Below are positions 8,180 through 16,564 of a DNA stretch of 64,000 nt, in pieces; within the stretch, counting starts at the first letter, position 1, and the number at the start of each line of letters is the position of its first letter. The position numbers and the translations under genes were made by a program. Origin of the DNA: Gemmatimonadota bacterium (GTDB lineage: Bacteria > Latescibacterota > UBA2968); assembly GCA_009838845.1 (NCBI GenBank), contig VXRD01000049.1, positions 1 to 64,000 of the forward strand. The letters run 5' to 3'. A model generated the notes under the pieces. The model was given only the letters and a program-made list of their open reading frames with translations. It was not told where the DNA came from and searched no databases.

Positions 8180-10070
8180 TTTGCATTATTTTTTTGCCAC
8201 TGGACCTTTGGGTGCGTCCTGGCTGTACAATGCACTGCCTCGCTCGTAAGACGCGACGACTGAACCGTTGGTAATTTCCAATCTGGGCACGTTCTTTCTA
8301 AACACATCGCGGTCGGGGCCGCGCATGACTGCCATCTGTTCATCGCTCATGCCCGAGACGAGATCGCCCCACCGTTTTTCTGGATGAGACAATTCTCCTC
8401 CGCTGCGATTGAAGTTGCGCGATGAATATTTGTGCAAAATTCCCCGTCGCGAGATGTCGCTTTTCCACGCGAATGTGCCATGTGAGGTGCTGCCATCCAT
8501 GAAGAAGAGCACATCGCCCGCTTTCACCTCTATGTGTTTTACCAATCCCATGTGGTCATCGCAGGAGCGCACACCCGGGGGGGTAGGATAATACGCTTTG
8601 TGCGATCCCGGCACGCATGCAAACCCACCATCGGCTTCGGTTACATCGCGCAACTGCCAGGTTACGGTTACGGCTTCGCAATAACTGCGTCCATTTTGAT
8701 AAAAGTATCCCCGGGTTGGATTGAGCGGCTCATTGGAGCCGTGCTGGGAATGGCCCGATGTGCCTTTGACCGAGCAAAATGCCGTTCCTCCACCCGTGCG
8801 ACCACCACTGGCGCCCATCCAGTTCAGCCGATGTTCAACGATCGGGTGGGCGAGCATTCGCCGGAAAGGATCGCAATGGGGACTGGGCAACTGAGTCAGT
8901 CCACCCAACAAGGGTCTGCCCGTGCCCGCAAGGGTTTTTGATCCTTGTGCGAGTTCGTCGCCAACGACGATTCGATCCTCAAATTTGTCAATGGTGGCAT
9001 TGGCCTGTGCCAACCATTCTTCATCCATGATTCCGCGTAGCACCAGGTACCCATTTAAATCCCAAAAGTAAAATTCTTTTTCGTCAATGCCCGAGTTTGG
9101 ATTTTTCATCAGGAAAGACGGGTGAAAAATTTCGCGCGATTCGTCCAATGCAATTGTCTCACCATCTGTTTTCAAAGTCGGTGGCGGCGTTGTATTGCGA
9201 TATCCGGGGCGATAGAGCGATGCGCGTTGTTCAGGTGTTAGTTCTGCCATCAAGTCGGATACTGGCATTTTTTCTGTTTCAGGGGCAGATCCCGCAGAAC
9301 GGATCACACCGCGGCCTACATATTCGTAGGATAGCAAGCGTTGCAGTGCCTCGCCTTGCCACGGACGCATGCCCTGTACGACGCTCAGGCCGACGATGAG
9401 CAGGTCGCCCGCTTTTAGTTCGGGTTGAAAAAGATAATCCGAGTCATCCTCGCCGGTCAATATATCCTCTGGCGTTTCTACATTTGATTTGTGCGTACAC
9501 GGTACAAATACAAATCCGCCGTCACCAGCTTTGACATCAGAGAGTGCCCAGATTACGCGTACACCTTCGCAAAATCTTCTATCGTTCTGATGATAATATG
9601 CCAGCGCGGGGTCTCGCGGCTCATTGCCACCCATCAGGGGGGCAGAGGTGTCACAGGTTTCGTCGCACAGTATTTCGGGTGTGCGGTCGAGCCTGAAACC
9701 GTATCCTACAATTTGATTCAGATACCACACGAGTTGGGGATGGATCAATAAATCGCGGAATGGTTCGCGCAAATCATCTTCCCAGCCGAGCATTCCTTCG
9801 AGCGATCCGGTCCGATCAATCGCGTCGTTTAACCGCGCGACTTCGGGACGGGTCAGGACTCCCGGTATATGCAAATAACCTGTTAAATCAAAGGCGTAAT
9901 TCTCTTCGTTTGTCATGGTTTCCCGGTCCATGTCAGCCTCCTTGACCTCAATATACCTGTTTGCCTGACGATATGCAGGCATGAATGTGGCGGTTTATTC
10001 ATGAAAAGCTCAAATCAGTTCAAAAAACAAGTATAAAATGTAGTCCCTATTGACCGATTGCTTGACGCAT
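8180..10070. repeat. tandem direct repeat, copy B (gene plus upstream region)
   Basis: Second copy of the 1.89-kb unit described at 6241-8131. Differences are scattered single substitutions, so both copies have stayed under selection or the duplication is recent. Confidence 0.9.
8186..9931 (-). CDS. double-domain phytanoyl-CoA dioxygenase (PhyH) family protein, copy B
   Basis: 581 residues, the same length as copy A, start at 9931 with AAGGAGG 5 bases upstream. By eye more than 90% identical to copy A. The same pattern of missing ligands is kept: YYHQNDRR with Gln instead of the distal His in the first half; YFYQNGRSY with SHGTFAW in the second half. Where copy A has GHSLHDSNEP, copy B has GHSQHGSNEP, so the Asp there is not conserved but both His are. 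Conservation of the odd pattern in both copies argues that it is functional. It faces the sulfatase gene across a 236-base divergent region. Confidence 0.85.
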   Translation of the reverse strand: MDRETMTNEENYAFDLTGYLHIPGVLTRPEVARLNDAIDRTGSLEGMLGWEDDLREPFRDLLIHPQLVWYLNQIVGYGFRLDRTPEILCDETCDTSAPLMGGNEPRDPALAYYHQNDRRFCEGVRVIWALSDVKAGDGGFVFVPCTHKSNVETPEDILTGEDDSDYLFQPELKAGDLLIVGLSVVQGMRPWQGEALQRLLSYEYVGRGVIRSAGSAPETEKMPVSDLMAELTPEQRASLYRPGYRNTTPPPTLKTDGETIALDESREIFHPSFLMKNPNSGIDEKEFYFWDLNGYLVLRGIMDEEWLAQANATIDKFEDRIVVGDELAQGSKTLAGTGRPLLGGLTQLPSPHCDPFRRMLAHPIVEHRLNWMGASGGRTGGGTAFCSVKGTSGHSQHGSNEPLNPTRGYFYQNGRSYCEAVTVTWQLRDVTEADGGFACVPGSHKAYYPTPPGVRSCDDHMGLVKHIEVKAGDVLFFMDGSTSHGTFAWKSDISRRGILHKYSSRNFNRSGGELSHPEKRWGDLVSGMSDEQMAVMRGPDRDVFRKNVPRLEITNGSVVASYERGSALYSQDAPKGPVAKK

Positions 10071-10167
10071 TTGATTTGGCTCTGTAAATTGCGCCTGTTC
10101 TTTCTCTAATGCTTGCTTTATTCGGATCACTGAAATTTTTCTGCTGTGAGTAATGAAAGGCATTATA

Positions 10168-11595
10168 ATGGCAAAGTCGCGTCCCAATATTGTGCTTGTG
10201 ATGTGCGACCAGATGCGCTGGGATGCTGCTGGTTTTGCGGGTAGTTCTGTTGTTCAAACGCCCCATCTGGATCGTCTATCCGAGGGTGGTGTGTGTTTTG
10301 AAAATGCCTATTGCGCTTCTCCTGTTTGTTCGCCTGCTCGGGCGAGTTGGTTGACCGGGTGCTATCCCCATGCTCATCTGCAATTGCGAAATTATGGGCC
10401 AAAACGAGGAAAAGACTGGGGGAGTTATCTGCCGCAGGACCGCGTTACGATGGGCGATGTTTTGAAACGCGCGGGATATCGCTGTGGCATGGTAGGCCCG
10501 TGGCATCTGGGCGATGACCATGCACCACAGCACGGGTTTGAGGATTTCTGGCAGACCTATCGATATCTGGACGACGAATATACAGATCCCCTTTTCGATT
10601 ATTTTGAACGCGAGGGGGTACCTAATCTCTACAGCGATAAGGATGCCGTCACGCAATACGGAAATATACTGGCTTTTACGACACTTACAGATCCGCGACA
10701 GCAGCGTACGACCTGGACGGTTGACCGCGCGATTGATTTTTTGCGCCGGCAAGAAGATGACCCGTTTTTTCTTTTTGTGAGTGTTAAGGATCCGCATCCC
10801 CTCATCGTTATCCCACCAGAATTGCTCGAGCTCTATCCGGTAGATCAAATGCCCTTGCCGGATTCTCTGCGAGATCCACTTGAGGGTAAACCGCATTTTC
10901 AAACCCGCACAAAATTTCGCATGCCCAATACAGTGATAGATCGGCAGTTCTGCGAGATGATTGCGTACTATTACGCTCTGATCACTCATATTGACGCGCA
11001 GGTCGGGCGTCTGGTCGGCGTTCTTGAAGAACAGAATATGCGCGATAATACGATCGTGGTTTTTATGAGCGACCACGGCGAACTGCTCGGTGATCACGGT
11101 TGCACAGAAAAGTGTCTGATGTACGAGGCCTCGGTCAGAGTTCCTTGCCTGCTTTCGTGGCCGCGTGTGCTCCCAATGGGTTTGCGCGTGACGACCCCGC
11201 TTGCCGGTGTTGATTTAATGCCGACTTTGCTCGATCTGGCAAACGAGGCGCCGCCCGAGAAAATCGACGGTCGCTCCGTTGCAGACGCGATTCTGAATGG
11301 TCGGCAACCCAAATCTCAGCCCATTTTTGCAGAGATCGCCAGCCAGGAGGCCGTTTATTGGGAGTCAACAGAAAGAGAGCAGTTTGCCGCGCATGTGATG
11401 AATCTCGATGGTCGCTGGAAGTATATTCGCAATCGTTTTGATATCGACGAGTTGTACGATTTGGAGACAGATCCGGGCGAAATGCAAAATCTCGCGCAGC
11501 TTTCCAAATATCAACCGCGCATTACAGCTATGCGCCAGCAAATCGCCGAGATGATTTGCCATACGGGTCCCGGTCCTTACGATTGGTGTTTGTAA
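10168..11595 (+). CDS. type I sulfatase (formylglycine-dependent)
   Basis: 475 residues. Hydrolyses sulfate esters, probably of a carbohydrate. The start at 10168 is preferred over 10153 because GAAAGG sits 7 bases before it. Metal-binding Asp pair in VMCDQMRWD near the N-terminus, the maturation signature CSPARASWLTG (Cys becomes formylglycine), and the C-terminal metal site MSDHGELLGDHG. The C-terminus has the usual RWKYIRNRFDIDELYDLETDPGE region. No signal peptide is apparent, so it may act in the cytoplasm after uptake. The maturation enzyme is not in the window. The next gene is 34 bases downstream and carries its own good ribosome site; the pair is probably one transcript. Confidence 0.92.
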   Translation: MAKSRPNIVLVMCDQMRWDAAGFAGSSVVQTPHLDRLSEGGVCFENAYCASPVCSPARASWLTGCYPHAHLQLRNYGPKRGKDWGSYLPQDRVTMGDVLKRAGYRCGMVGPWHLGDDHAPQHGFEDFWQTYRYLDDEYTDPLFDYFEREGVPNLYSDKDAVTQYGNILAFTTLTDPRQQRTTWTVDRAIDFLRRQEDDPFFLFVSVKDPHPLIVIPPELLELYPVDQMPLPDSLRDPLEGKPHFQTRTKFRMPNTVIDRQFCEMIAYYYALITHIDAQVGRLVGVLEEQNMRDNTIVVFMSDHGELLGDHGCTEKCLMYEASVRVPCLLSWPRVLPMGLRVTTPLAGVDLMPTLLDLANEAPPEKIDGRSVADAILNGRQPKSQPIFAEIASQEAVYWESTEREQFAAHVMNLDGRWKYIRNRFDIDELYDLETDPGEMQNLAQLSKYQPRITAMRQQIAEMICHTGPGPYDWCL

Positions 11596-11629
11596 GTGCA
11601 GGTAGCGCGCAAAAAGGAGAACTGACAAG

Positions 11630-12577
11630 ATGAGAGAATCAACAGGTTTTGCCCAGAAAGATCCCATTCCATTTGAGGTGTTTGCGGGTTTCGAGCGGCT
11701 TGAGAGTGTCAATCCCATTCTTGCCTGCGAGCCGCCAGAGTGGGCCGCTGCTGCTCATGCATTTGTGATGGATGATACGGTTCACTATTTGTGGGGGAGG
11801 AGAAAAGAGGGCAATTATTGGGTTTTGATGCATAGCACGGCTCCGGTGAAAGATCCGGCAAAGATCGCGCACGATCCGCGCAATCCCGTGCTTTTGCCTT
11901 CGAGCGAGGGATTTGACGATTATACAATCGAATATCCTTTTCCGTTTTGGAATCCCGCCGATGGAAGGTTCTATGTTTATTATTTGGGGCGAAGACAAAA
12001 GCCGCCAAAGCAGACGGGTCTATTGGTCGGGGATGGTGATTTTGGCAAATGGACGCGCGTTTGTCAGACGCCTGTGATTGCCTCAGATACCGCGCACGAG
12101 CGACAGGGGTCGTCGCATCCCTCGGTTGTGGTTGTAGATGATACCATACATATCATTTATACGGGGGAGTCGGCAGATCCGCCGACTTTATGTCACGCGA
12201 CCGCGCCGACGAGCGACCCCGAGGCTGTTACCAAAGATCCCGCCAATCCCATTTTTAAAGGCAGTGGAGAAATGTGGGATAGTTGTGGTGTTCGAGAGGC
12301 TGAGATTTTTAAGGGTCCACAGTATTTCCATCTCTTTTACGGGGGTTCCGATGGCGAGACCTGGCGGATTGGACATGTTCGGACGCGCGATTTTCGCACC
12401 TTTGAACCCAATCCGCACAATCCAATTTTTTCGCCCTCGCCAGATCCCGATGCATGGGACTGCGATGGGATACTAACGCCTCAGGTGATTGAAATCGACA
12501 ACCGCTACTACATGGTTTATGCGGGTATGAGAGGGAGGGAGTGGCAGACGGGGCTCGCGGTAATGCGATCTCTATGA
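11630..12577 (+). CDS. GH43/GH130-like five-bladed beta-propeller protein
   Basis: 315 residues; AAGGAGA 8 bases upstream supports the start. Repeats typical of five-bladed-propeller glycosidases (families 43, 32, 130): stretches such as VHYLWGRR, IHIIYTGES, YFHLFYGGSDGE and YYMVYAGMRG, each ending a blade, separated by 'DPxNP' turns (DPRNPVL, DPANPIF, NPHNPIF). Acidic residues in these turns could serve as general acid and base, but I cannot assign them. No signal peptide. The location beside a sulfatase suggests hydrolysis or phosphorolysis of an oligosaccharide. Convergent with the next gene, one base apart, with no visible terminator between them. Confidence 0.75.
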   Translation: MRESTGFAQKDPIPFEVFAGFERLESVNPILACEPPEWAAAAHAFVMDDTVHYLWGRRKEGNYWVLMHSTAPVKDPAKIAHDPRNPVLLPSSEGFDDYTIEYPFPFWNPADGRFYVYYLGRRQKPPKQTGLLVGDGDFGKWTRVCQTPVIASDTAHERQGSSHPSVVVVDDTIHIIYTGESADPPTLCHATAPTSDPEAVTKDPANPIFKGSGEMWDSCGVREAEIFKGPQYFHLFYGGSDGETWRIGHVRTRDFRTFEPNPHNPIFSPSPDPDAWDCDGILTPQVIEIDNRYYMVYAGMRGREWQTGLAVMRSL

Positions 12578-12578
12578 C

Positions 12579-13682
12579 TCAGTCTTTCAGAACGCGGTTG
12601 GGCGTGTACTGGTTTGTATAGTGACGCATGTTTCCCGTGGCGTTGTTCTGTTTGATGGCGTCGGCGGGGAAGGTATGGAGAAACCAGTTGTTGTAGATTT
12701 CAGCACTTTCCTGGGGGATACCCCGAATGACTACGGCGGGTACACTGGTGGCGTGAAAGGTATTGTGGTGGATTAACATGAGATCGCCGGCGATGTGCGT
12801 GTCGTCACCGCGATCCCGGCCGCCGTGCATGTCAAAGCTGTGGCTGTTGGCGTTTTCCAGAATCAGGTTGTAACGGGCCTCATAGCTGGTGCCGGGTCTC
12901 CCAGTGCCTGCAATGTGGTGGCGGCACCAGTCGAACAAATTGGCTTCAATAAGGGCGTTGGACTGGTCCAGCACCACGCCGTAGCCCAGGCCATAGCGCT
13001 GGTTGTGGTGAAAATAGTTGTGATGGATGTGGTTGTCCGTCGAGCCTGCCCGCAGGAAGATCGCGGCGTGGCTCCAGCCCCAGAGTTCGCAGTTATCGAC
13101 TTCGAGATTGGGGTATTCGGTCTGGATGGCGCGAGAGTTGGGGATGCTGTAGTAGTGCCCTTCTGCGTGGAGTTGTCTCATCTGCTCGGTGCGCCTGAGG
13201 GTGTCCGGTCCCTGGAAGCGAAGGCCAGTGATACGGACGTTGGGTCCGGCGGCGATAAAGAGAGGTATGGTTTCGAGTTGTTTGGAGTAGAGCAGGGCAC
13301 CCTGAGAGCCGGGCTTGCCCCGGCCGCTGGCGAGCGTGATGCCCCCGCGTATGGCGATGTTCTGGTGTCCGGTCAGGTCGATTCTGACGGTATCTACTAT
13401 ATAGACTATCTGGTTGGTACCGGCGAACTCGAGGGCGTCGAGCAGTTCCATGCGGTTTGTGACCAGGTATTCGGATGGGTCAAGAAGGCGGTTATAACCC
13501 TCGCCGCCACCGATGGGATTGCCGGTGGGGTTGATGTCGGCACCGAATTTGTCATCTGACAGCAGGGGTTTTTCCTGCTGATCGTTGCCGTCTGAGGAAG
13601 GATCGGGGGTGAGTGACTTTTCTTTGTCAGAACAGGCGAGTAAAAGGAGGAGTGCGGTGAGATATCTAAGCATTCCCGACAT
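12579..13682 (-). CDS. right-handed beta-helix (pectate-lyase-like) lipoprotein
   Basis: 367 residues. Start at 13682 chosen for GAAGGAT 7 bases upstream; a second ATG lies three codons later. N-terminal lipoprotein signal with lipobox LLLLAC, followed by a polar linker (SDKEKSLTPDPSSDGNDQQ). The body shows successive short strands ending in Asn/His turns (NVRITGLRFQG, NLEVDNCELWGWSHAAIFL, DNHIHHNYFHHN, NALIEANLF, MLIHHNTFHATS), the hallmark of the parallel beta-helix of pectate lyases and related enzymes. HHNYFHHN resembles the polysaccharide lyase 1 region. Likely a cell-surface enzyme that attacks polyuronates; the catalytic Arg was not identified. Confidence 0.78.
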   Translation of the reverse strand: MSGMLRYLTALLLLLACSDKEKSLTPDPSSDGNDQQEKPLLSDDKFGADINPTGNPIGGGEGYNRLLDPSEYLVTNRMELLDALEFAGTNQIVYIVDTVRIDLTGHQNIAIRGGITLASGRGKPGSQGALLYSKQLETIPLFIAAGPNVRITGLRFQGPDTLRRTEQMRQLHAEGHYYSIPNSRAIQTEYPNLEVDNCELWGWSHAAIFLRAGSTDNHIHHNYFHHNQRYGLGYGVVLDQSNALIEANLFDWCRHHIAGTGRPGTSYEARYNLILENANSHSFDMHGGRDRGDDTHIAGDLMLIHHNTFHATSVPAVVIRGIPQESAEIYNNWFLHTFPADAIKQNNATGNMRHYTNQYTPNRVLKD

Positions 13683-13750
13683 GTTAATATCCTTCTCTGA
13701 ACCACTCACAACACGAAGAGAAATTTTAAGCTTAACTTTGTAATAAAATT

Positions 13751-14011
13751 CTATTGCAAAGGTGCTAATTTGCTCAATGATTCATGATTTCGCGCTCGTC
13801 GCCACAGATTTCTCAAGTCGTTCTGATGTAATGATGCCCACTCAATTGTCAAACCCAATGCTCGTGAAGGTAGGTCGCCTGCGATTACCGCCAATGTCTC
13901 AATATTTATCAAGGCTTCATATTCTGCATATTCCGCATGGAAATGTGGAGGAGGATGATCATTTACATGTATTCTGATAATGATTCCATAAAACCGACAT
14001 ATCTCAGGCAT
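13751..14011 (-). CDS. DUF4160 family protein
   Basis: 86 residues. Matches the family by its opening PEICRFYGIIIRIHVNDHPPPHFHAEY, in which an HxxPHFHA block is conserved. The first codons overlap the end of the DUF2442 gene by 8 bases, so translation is probably coupled. DUF4160 and DUF2442 genes commonly occur together in pairs resembling toxin-antitoxin cassettes; no biochemical role is established that I know of. The pair is visibly richer in A+T than its neighbours, which fits acquisition as a mobile cassette. Confidence 0.85.
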   Translation of the reverse strand: MPEICRFYGIIIRIHVNDHPPPHFHAEYAEYEALINIETLAVIAGDLPSRALGLTIEWASLHQNDLRNLWRRARNHESLSKLAPLQ

Positions 14012-14291
14012 TTACATTTTCCATCCTTAACCTGGGAAAAATATCCTCGGGCGTTTCTCCCGTAATTTCCAAATAGAGCGAATCTGCACATAGATCTATT
14101 TCATCTGTCCAGATAATAAATCTGCCGTTTTTAACTTGAAAATTTCGAAACACGCTTGCATCTTTCCAGGCCGAGAATATACCTTTTCCAACGAGATGGG
14201 ATAGATCTACTTCGCCTTCAACGCCATCTGAATATTGAATCCAAATTTTATAATCAGCACACGCTTTTGCAGATATGATTTTAATCATCAA
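14004..14291 (-). CDS. DUF2442 family protein
   Basis: 95 residues. Opening 'IKIISAKACADYKIWIQYSDGVEGEVDLS' and the block IIWTDEIDLCADSLYLEITG are typical of this small family. TAGGAGAT lies 7 bases before the start. First gene of a two-gene transcript with the DUF4160 gene. Transcribed away from the PRPP synthetase-like gene across a 130-base divergent region. Confidence 0.85.
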   Translation of the reverse strand: MMIKIISAKACADYKIWIQYSDGVEGEVDLSHLVGKGIFSAWKDASVFRNFQVKNGRFIIWTDEIDLCADSLYLEITGETPEDIFPRLRMENVNA

Positions 14292-14423
14292 TAAATCTCC
14301 TATGCCAGACTGTGATCCGTTTCAGAATGGTTTATCAACCAAAAACTACGGCAATTTAGTTGATTGATCAAGTCGAATACAAGTCCAACCAACACGGGGC
14401 CATTCACAAGAAAGGAGTTCGCA

Positions 14424-15392
14424 ATGCGCGATATTGTGGTCTTTAGCGGAAACGCACATCGTCAATTGGCAGAGCATATATGCCAGTATCTGAGTGTGCC
14501 TCTTAGGCAGAGCACGATTAACCGCTTCAGTAACGATTGCATTCAGGTGCAGTTGAACGCCAATTGTCGGGAGGCCGATGTCTTTCTGATTCAGCCTCTT
14601 GTGCCACCTGTCCAGGACCATCTCATGGAACTCCTGCAGATGCTGGACGCGGCACGCGGGGCATCGGCTGCCCGTACGACGGCCGTTATTCCATACTACA
14701 GTTACGCACGGTCAGATAAAAAGGATGCGCCTCGCATTTCTATTGCAGGGAGACTGGTGGCAGATTTGATTGATACGGCAGGTGCTAATCGGGTGCTTAC
14801 GATGGCCCTTCACGCGCCGCAGGTACATGGATTTTTTCGCATTCCCGTCGATCATCTCAATGCTCTCCATGTGTTGGCGAGATATTTCCGGGGCAAAGAC
14901 CTGGCGGATACGGTCGTTGTTTCGCCCGATCTTGGAGGCGCAAAGGAGGCAACGCATTTTGCCCGTCTGCTCAAGTTACCTGTAGCTGCTGGAACCAAGC
15001 GCCGCATCAGCGATGAAAAAGTCGTGATTGATTCAATCGTTGGCGATGTAGAGGGGAAGAAGGTGATTGTTCTGGACGAAGAGATAGCCACGGGGGGAAC
15101 ACTTGTGGAACTTATTGATCGCCTTCGGGAGCGCGGCGTTAATCACATCACGGTATCCTGCACACACGGACTTTTTACTGGACAGGCTCTGCCGCGTTTG
15201 GGTGCAATTGCAGAGGTGAAGGAATTGGTGACGACAGATACAGTTCCACTTTCTTCACAGAGCCAATGTCCTCCCAATCTGACCAGTCTATCCGTGGCAC
15301 CTCTCCTGGGTGAGGCAATCCGCAGGATACACCACGGGGAATCGGTCAGTAGTCTATTCACGGCTCCAGATTGGATCGTCGATACAGAATAG
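14424..15392 (+). CDS. ribose-phosphate pyrophosphokinase-like protein (divergent)
   Basis: 322 residues; start at 14424 because AAAGGAG precedes it by 6 bases. Family reaction: ATP plus ribose 5-phosphate gives PRPP. Recognisable blocks: FSGNAHRQLAEHI at the N-terminus, YYSYARSDKKDAPRISIAGRL (flexible-loop region), SPDLGGAKEATHFA, and the PRPP-binding loop VLDEEIATGGTLV. Two departures from the canonical enzyme are visible: ALHAPQVHGFF where DLHxxQ is usual, and EEIATGGT in place of DDxxxTGGT. It could be a PRPP synthetase of a divergent branch or a paralogue with another role; the housekeeping prs may be elsewhere. Confidence 0.82.
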   Translation: MRDIVVFSGNAHRQLAEHICQYLSVPLRQSTINRFSNDCIQVQLNANCREADVFLIQPLVPPVQDHLMELLQMLDAARGASAARTTAVIPYYSYARSDKKDAPRISIAGRLVADLIDTAGANRVLTMALHAPQVHGFFRIPVDHLNALHVLARYFRGKDLADTVVVSPDLGGAKEATHFARLLKLPVAAGTKRRISDEKVVIDSIVGDVEGKKVIVLDEEIATGGTLVELIDRLRERGVNHITVSCTHGLFTGQALPRLGAIAEVKELVTTDTVPLSSQSQCPPNLTSLSVAPLLGEAIRRIHHGESVSSLFTAPDWIVDTE

Positions 15393-15406
15393 AGGCTTTT
15401 GGGCCA

Positions 15407-15706
15407 TTAAGTCGCAGGGGCGGTATCAGTTAATGGCTCAATTCGAAGATCACCGATCCTTTGTTGCGCGTGCCAGAGGTCGTATTGCAGTTGCAAATTC
15501 ATCCAGAAAACAGGCGTTGTCCGAAATGCTTTGCTCAACCGAATCGCCATTTCTGGACTCACTCCAGCCTTGCCATTGACAAGCTCCGAAACGGTCTTTC
15601 GCGCCACGCCGAGTGTATGGGCTACTTCTGTCACTGTCAGGTTTAGTGGGATTAAACAAAGTTCTTTTAAAATTTCACCTGGATGAGCCGGATTGTACAT
15701 TTCCAT
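15407..15706 (-). CDS. higA: HigA family antitoxin (XRE helix-turn-helix)
   Basis: 99 residues from the ATG at 15706, chosen because GAGGAG lies 7 bases upstream. Opening [14 protein letters not shown] is the HigA signature; the helix-turn-helix covers about residues 20-55 ([28 protein letters not shown]), followed by [17 protein letters not shown]. Normally it binds and neutralises the HigB ribonuclease and represses the operon. Here only the last part of higB is left just upstream, so the antitoxin is orphaned. Confidence 0.9.
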   Translation of the reverse strand: MEMYNPAHPGEILKELCLIPLNLTVTEVAHTLGVARKTVSELVNGKAGVSPEMAIRLSKAFRTTPVFWMNLQLQYDLWHAQQRIGDLRIEPLTDTAPAT

Positions 15707-15717
15707 AAGCATGCTCC

Positions 15718-15779
15718 TCAGTGATAGTCCACGAGATCCACATCAAATACGACGCCATCTTTAAAATAGGTTAAAGATA
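15718..15779 (-). pseudogene. higB: 3' remnant of a higB toxin gene
   Basis: On the minus strand, immediately before higA, the frame encodes [18 protein letters not shown] and then stops (TGA at 15718-15720), which matches the C-terminal end of HigB toxins (usually F-x-W-x-G-x-A-x-D-V-x-I-x-D-Y-H). Only about 20 codons remain; upstream lies queC on the opposite strand, starting at 15780. The toxin body (about 70 residues) is missing. The stop codon sits 9 bases before the higA start, as in an intact higBA operon. Confidence 0.75.
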
Positions 15780-16463
15780 ATGAAAAAGAAAGCTGTTGTC
15801 TTGCTCAGTGGTGGTTTGGATTCTACTACAACTTTGGCTATTGCCACAAATCGGGGTTATGCCTGTTACGCGATTACATTTCGCTATGGACAGCGACACG
15901 AAATCGAATTCGAATGTGCGAAAAAAATTGCCGCTCATTTTGGCGTTCGGGATCACGTTATTGCCAATATTGATTCGCGCGCTTTTGGTGGTTCGGCATT
16001 AACCGACGATATCGATGTGCCCAAAAATCGAGATGAGAGCGAAATGTCCGACGGTATCCCGGTCACTTATGTACCCGCTCGCAATACGATTTTTCTTTCT
16101 TACGCGCTTGCACTGGCCGAATCTCTCGATATCCGCGATATTTTTATTGGCGTCAACGCGATTGATTACAGCGGTTATCCCGATTGCCGCCCCGAATATA
16201 TCGCCGCCTTTCAAGATATGGCGAATCTCGCCACTAAAGCTGGTGTTGAAGGGGATGCGTTCACGATTCACACGCCGCTTATTGATCTGACCAAAGTCGA
16301 GATTATCAAACGCGGCGTAGAACTCGGCGTTGATTACGCTATGACCTGTACCTGTTACGATCCCGACATAGAAGGCCGTGCGTGCGGGCAGTGCGACGCC
16401 TGCTTGTTGCGCTTGCAAGGTTTTGCTCAGAATGGTATAAAAGATCCGGTGGCCTATCGGTGA
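15780..16463 (+). CDS. queC: 7-cyano-7-deazaguanine synthase
   Basis: 227 residues. Converts 7-carboxy-7-deazaguanine to preQ0 using ATP and ammonia, for queuosine in tRNA. N-type ATP pyrophosphatase loop [13 protein letters not shown] at residues 6-18, [16 protein letters not shown] in the middle, and the zinc-binding Cys set [19 protein letters not shown] at about 195-213. Full length for the family. No other queuosine genes lie in the window. Its 5' end abuts the broken toxin gene, and its promoter must lie in that 70-base strip or in higA's upstream region. Confidence 0.95.
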   Translation: MKKKAVVLLSGGLDSTTTLAIATNRGYACYAITFRYGQRHEIEFECAKKIAAHFGVRDHVIANIDSRAFGGSALTDDIDVPKNRDESEMSDGIPVTYVPARNTIFLSYALALAESLDIRDIFIGVNAIDYSGYPDCRPEYIAAFQDMANLATKAGVEGDAFTIHTPLIDLTKVEIIKRGVELGVDYAMTCTCYDPDIEGRACGQCDACLLRLQGFAQNGIKDPVAYR

Positions 16464-16564
16464 GAGGTGGTTTTTCATTGCCGCAATGTACGCTTGCTAA
16501 ATTTATGCGGATTTACGATCTTACGGGCAGTTATTGGTACATTCACCTTTAAAGAATTGTGTTT

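Noticed and set aside
12795-13559. 254-codon plus-strand frame opposite the beta-helix gene
   Set aside because: Valine/alanine-rich shadow of the minus-strand gene, which has a lipobox, ribosome site and beta-helix repeats; the plus frame has none.
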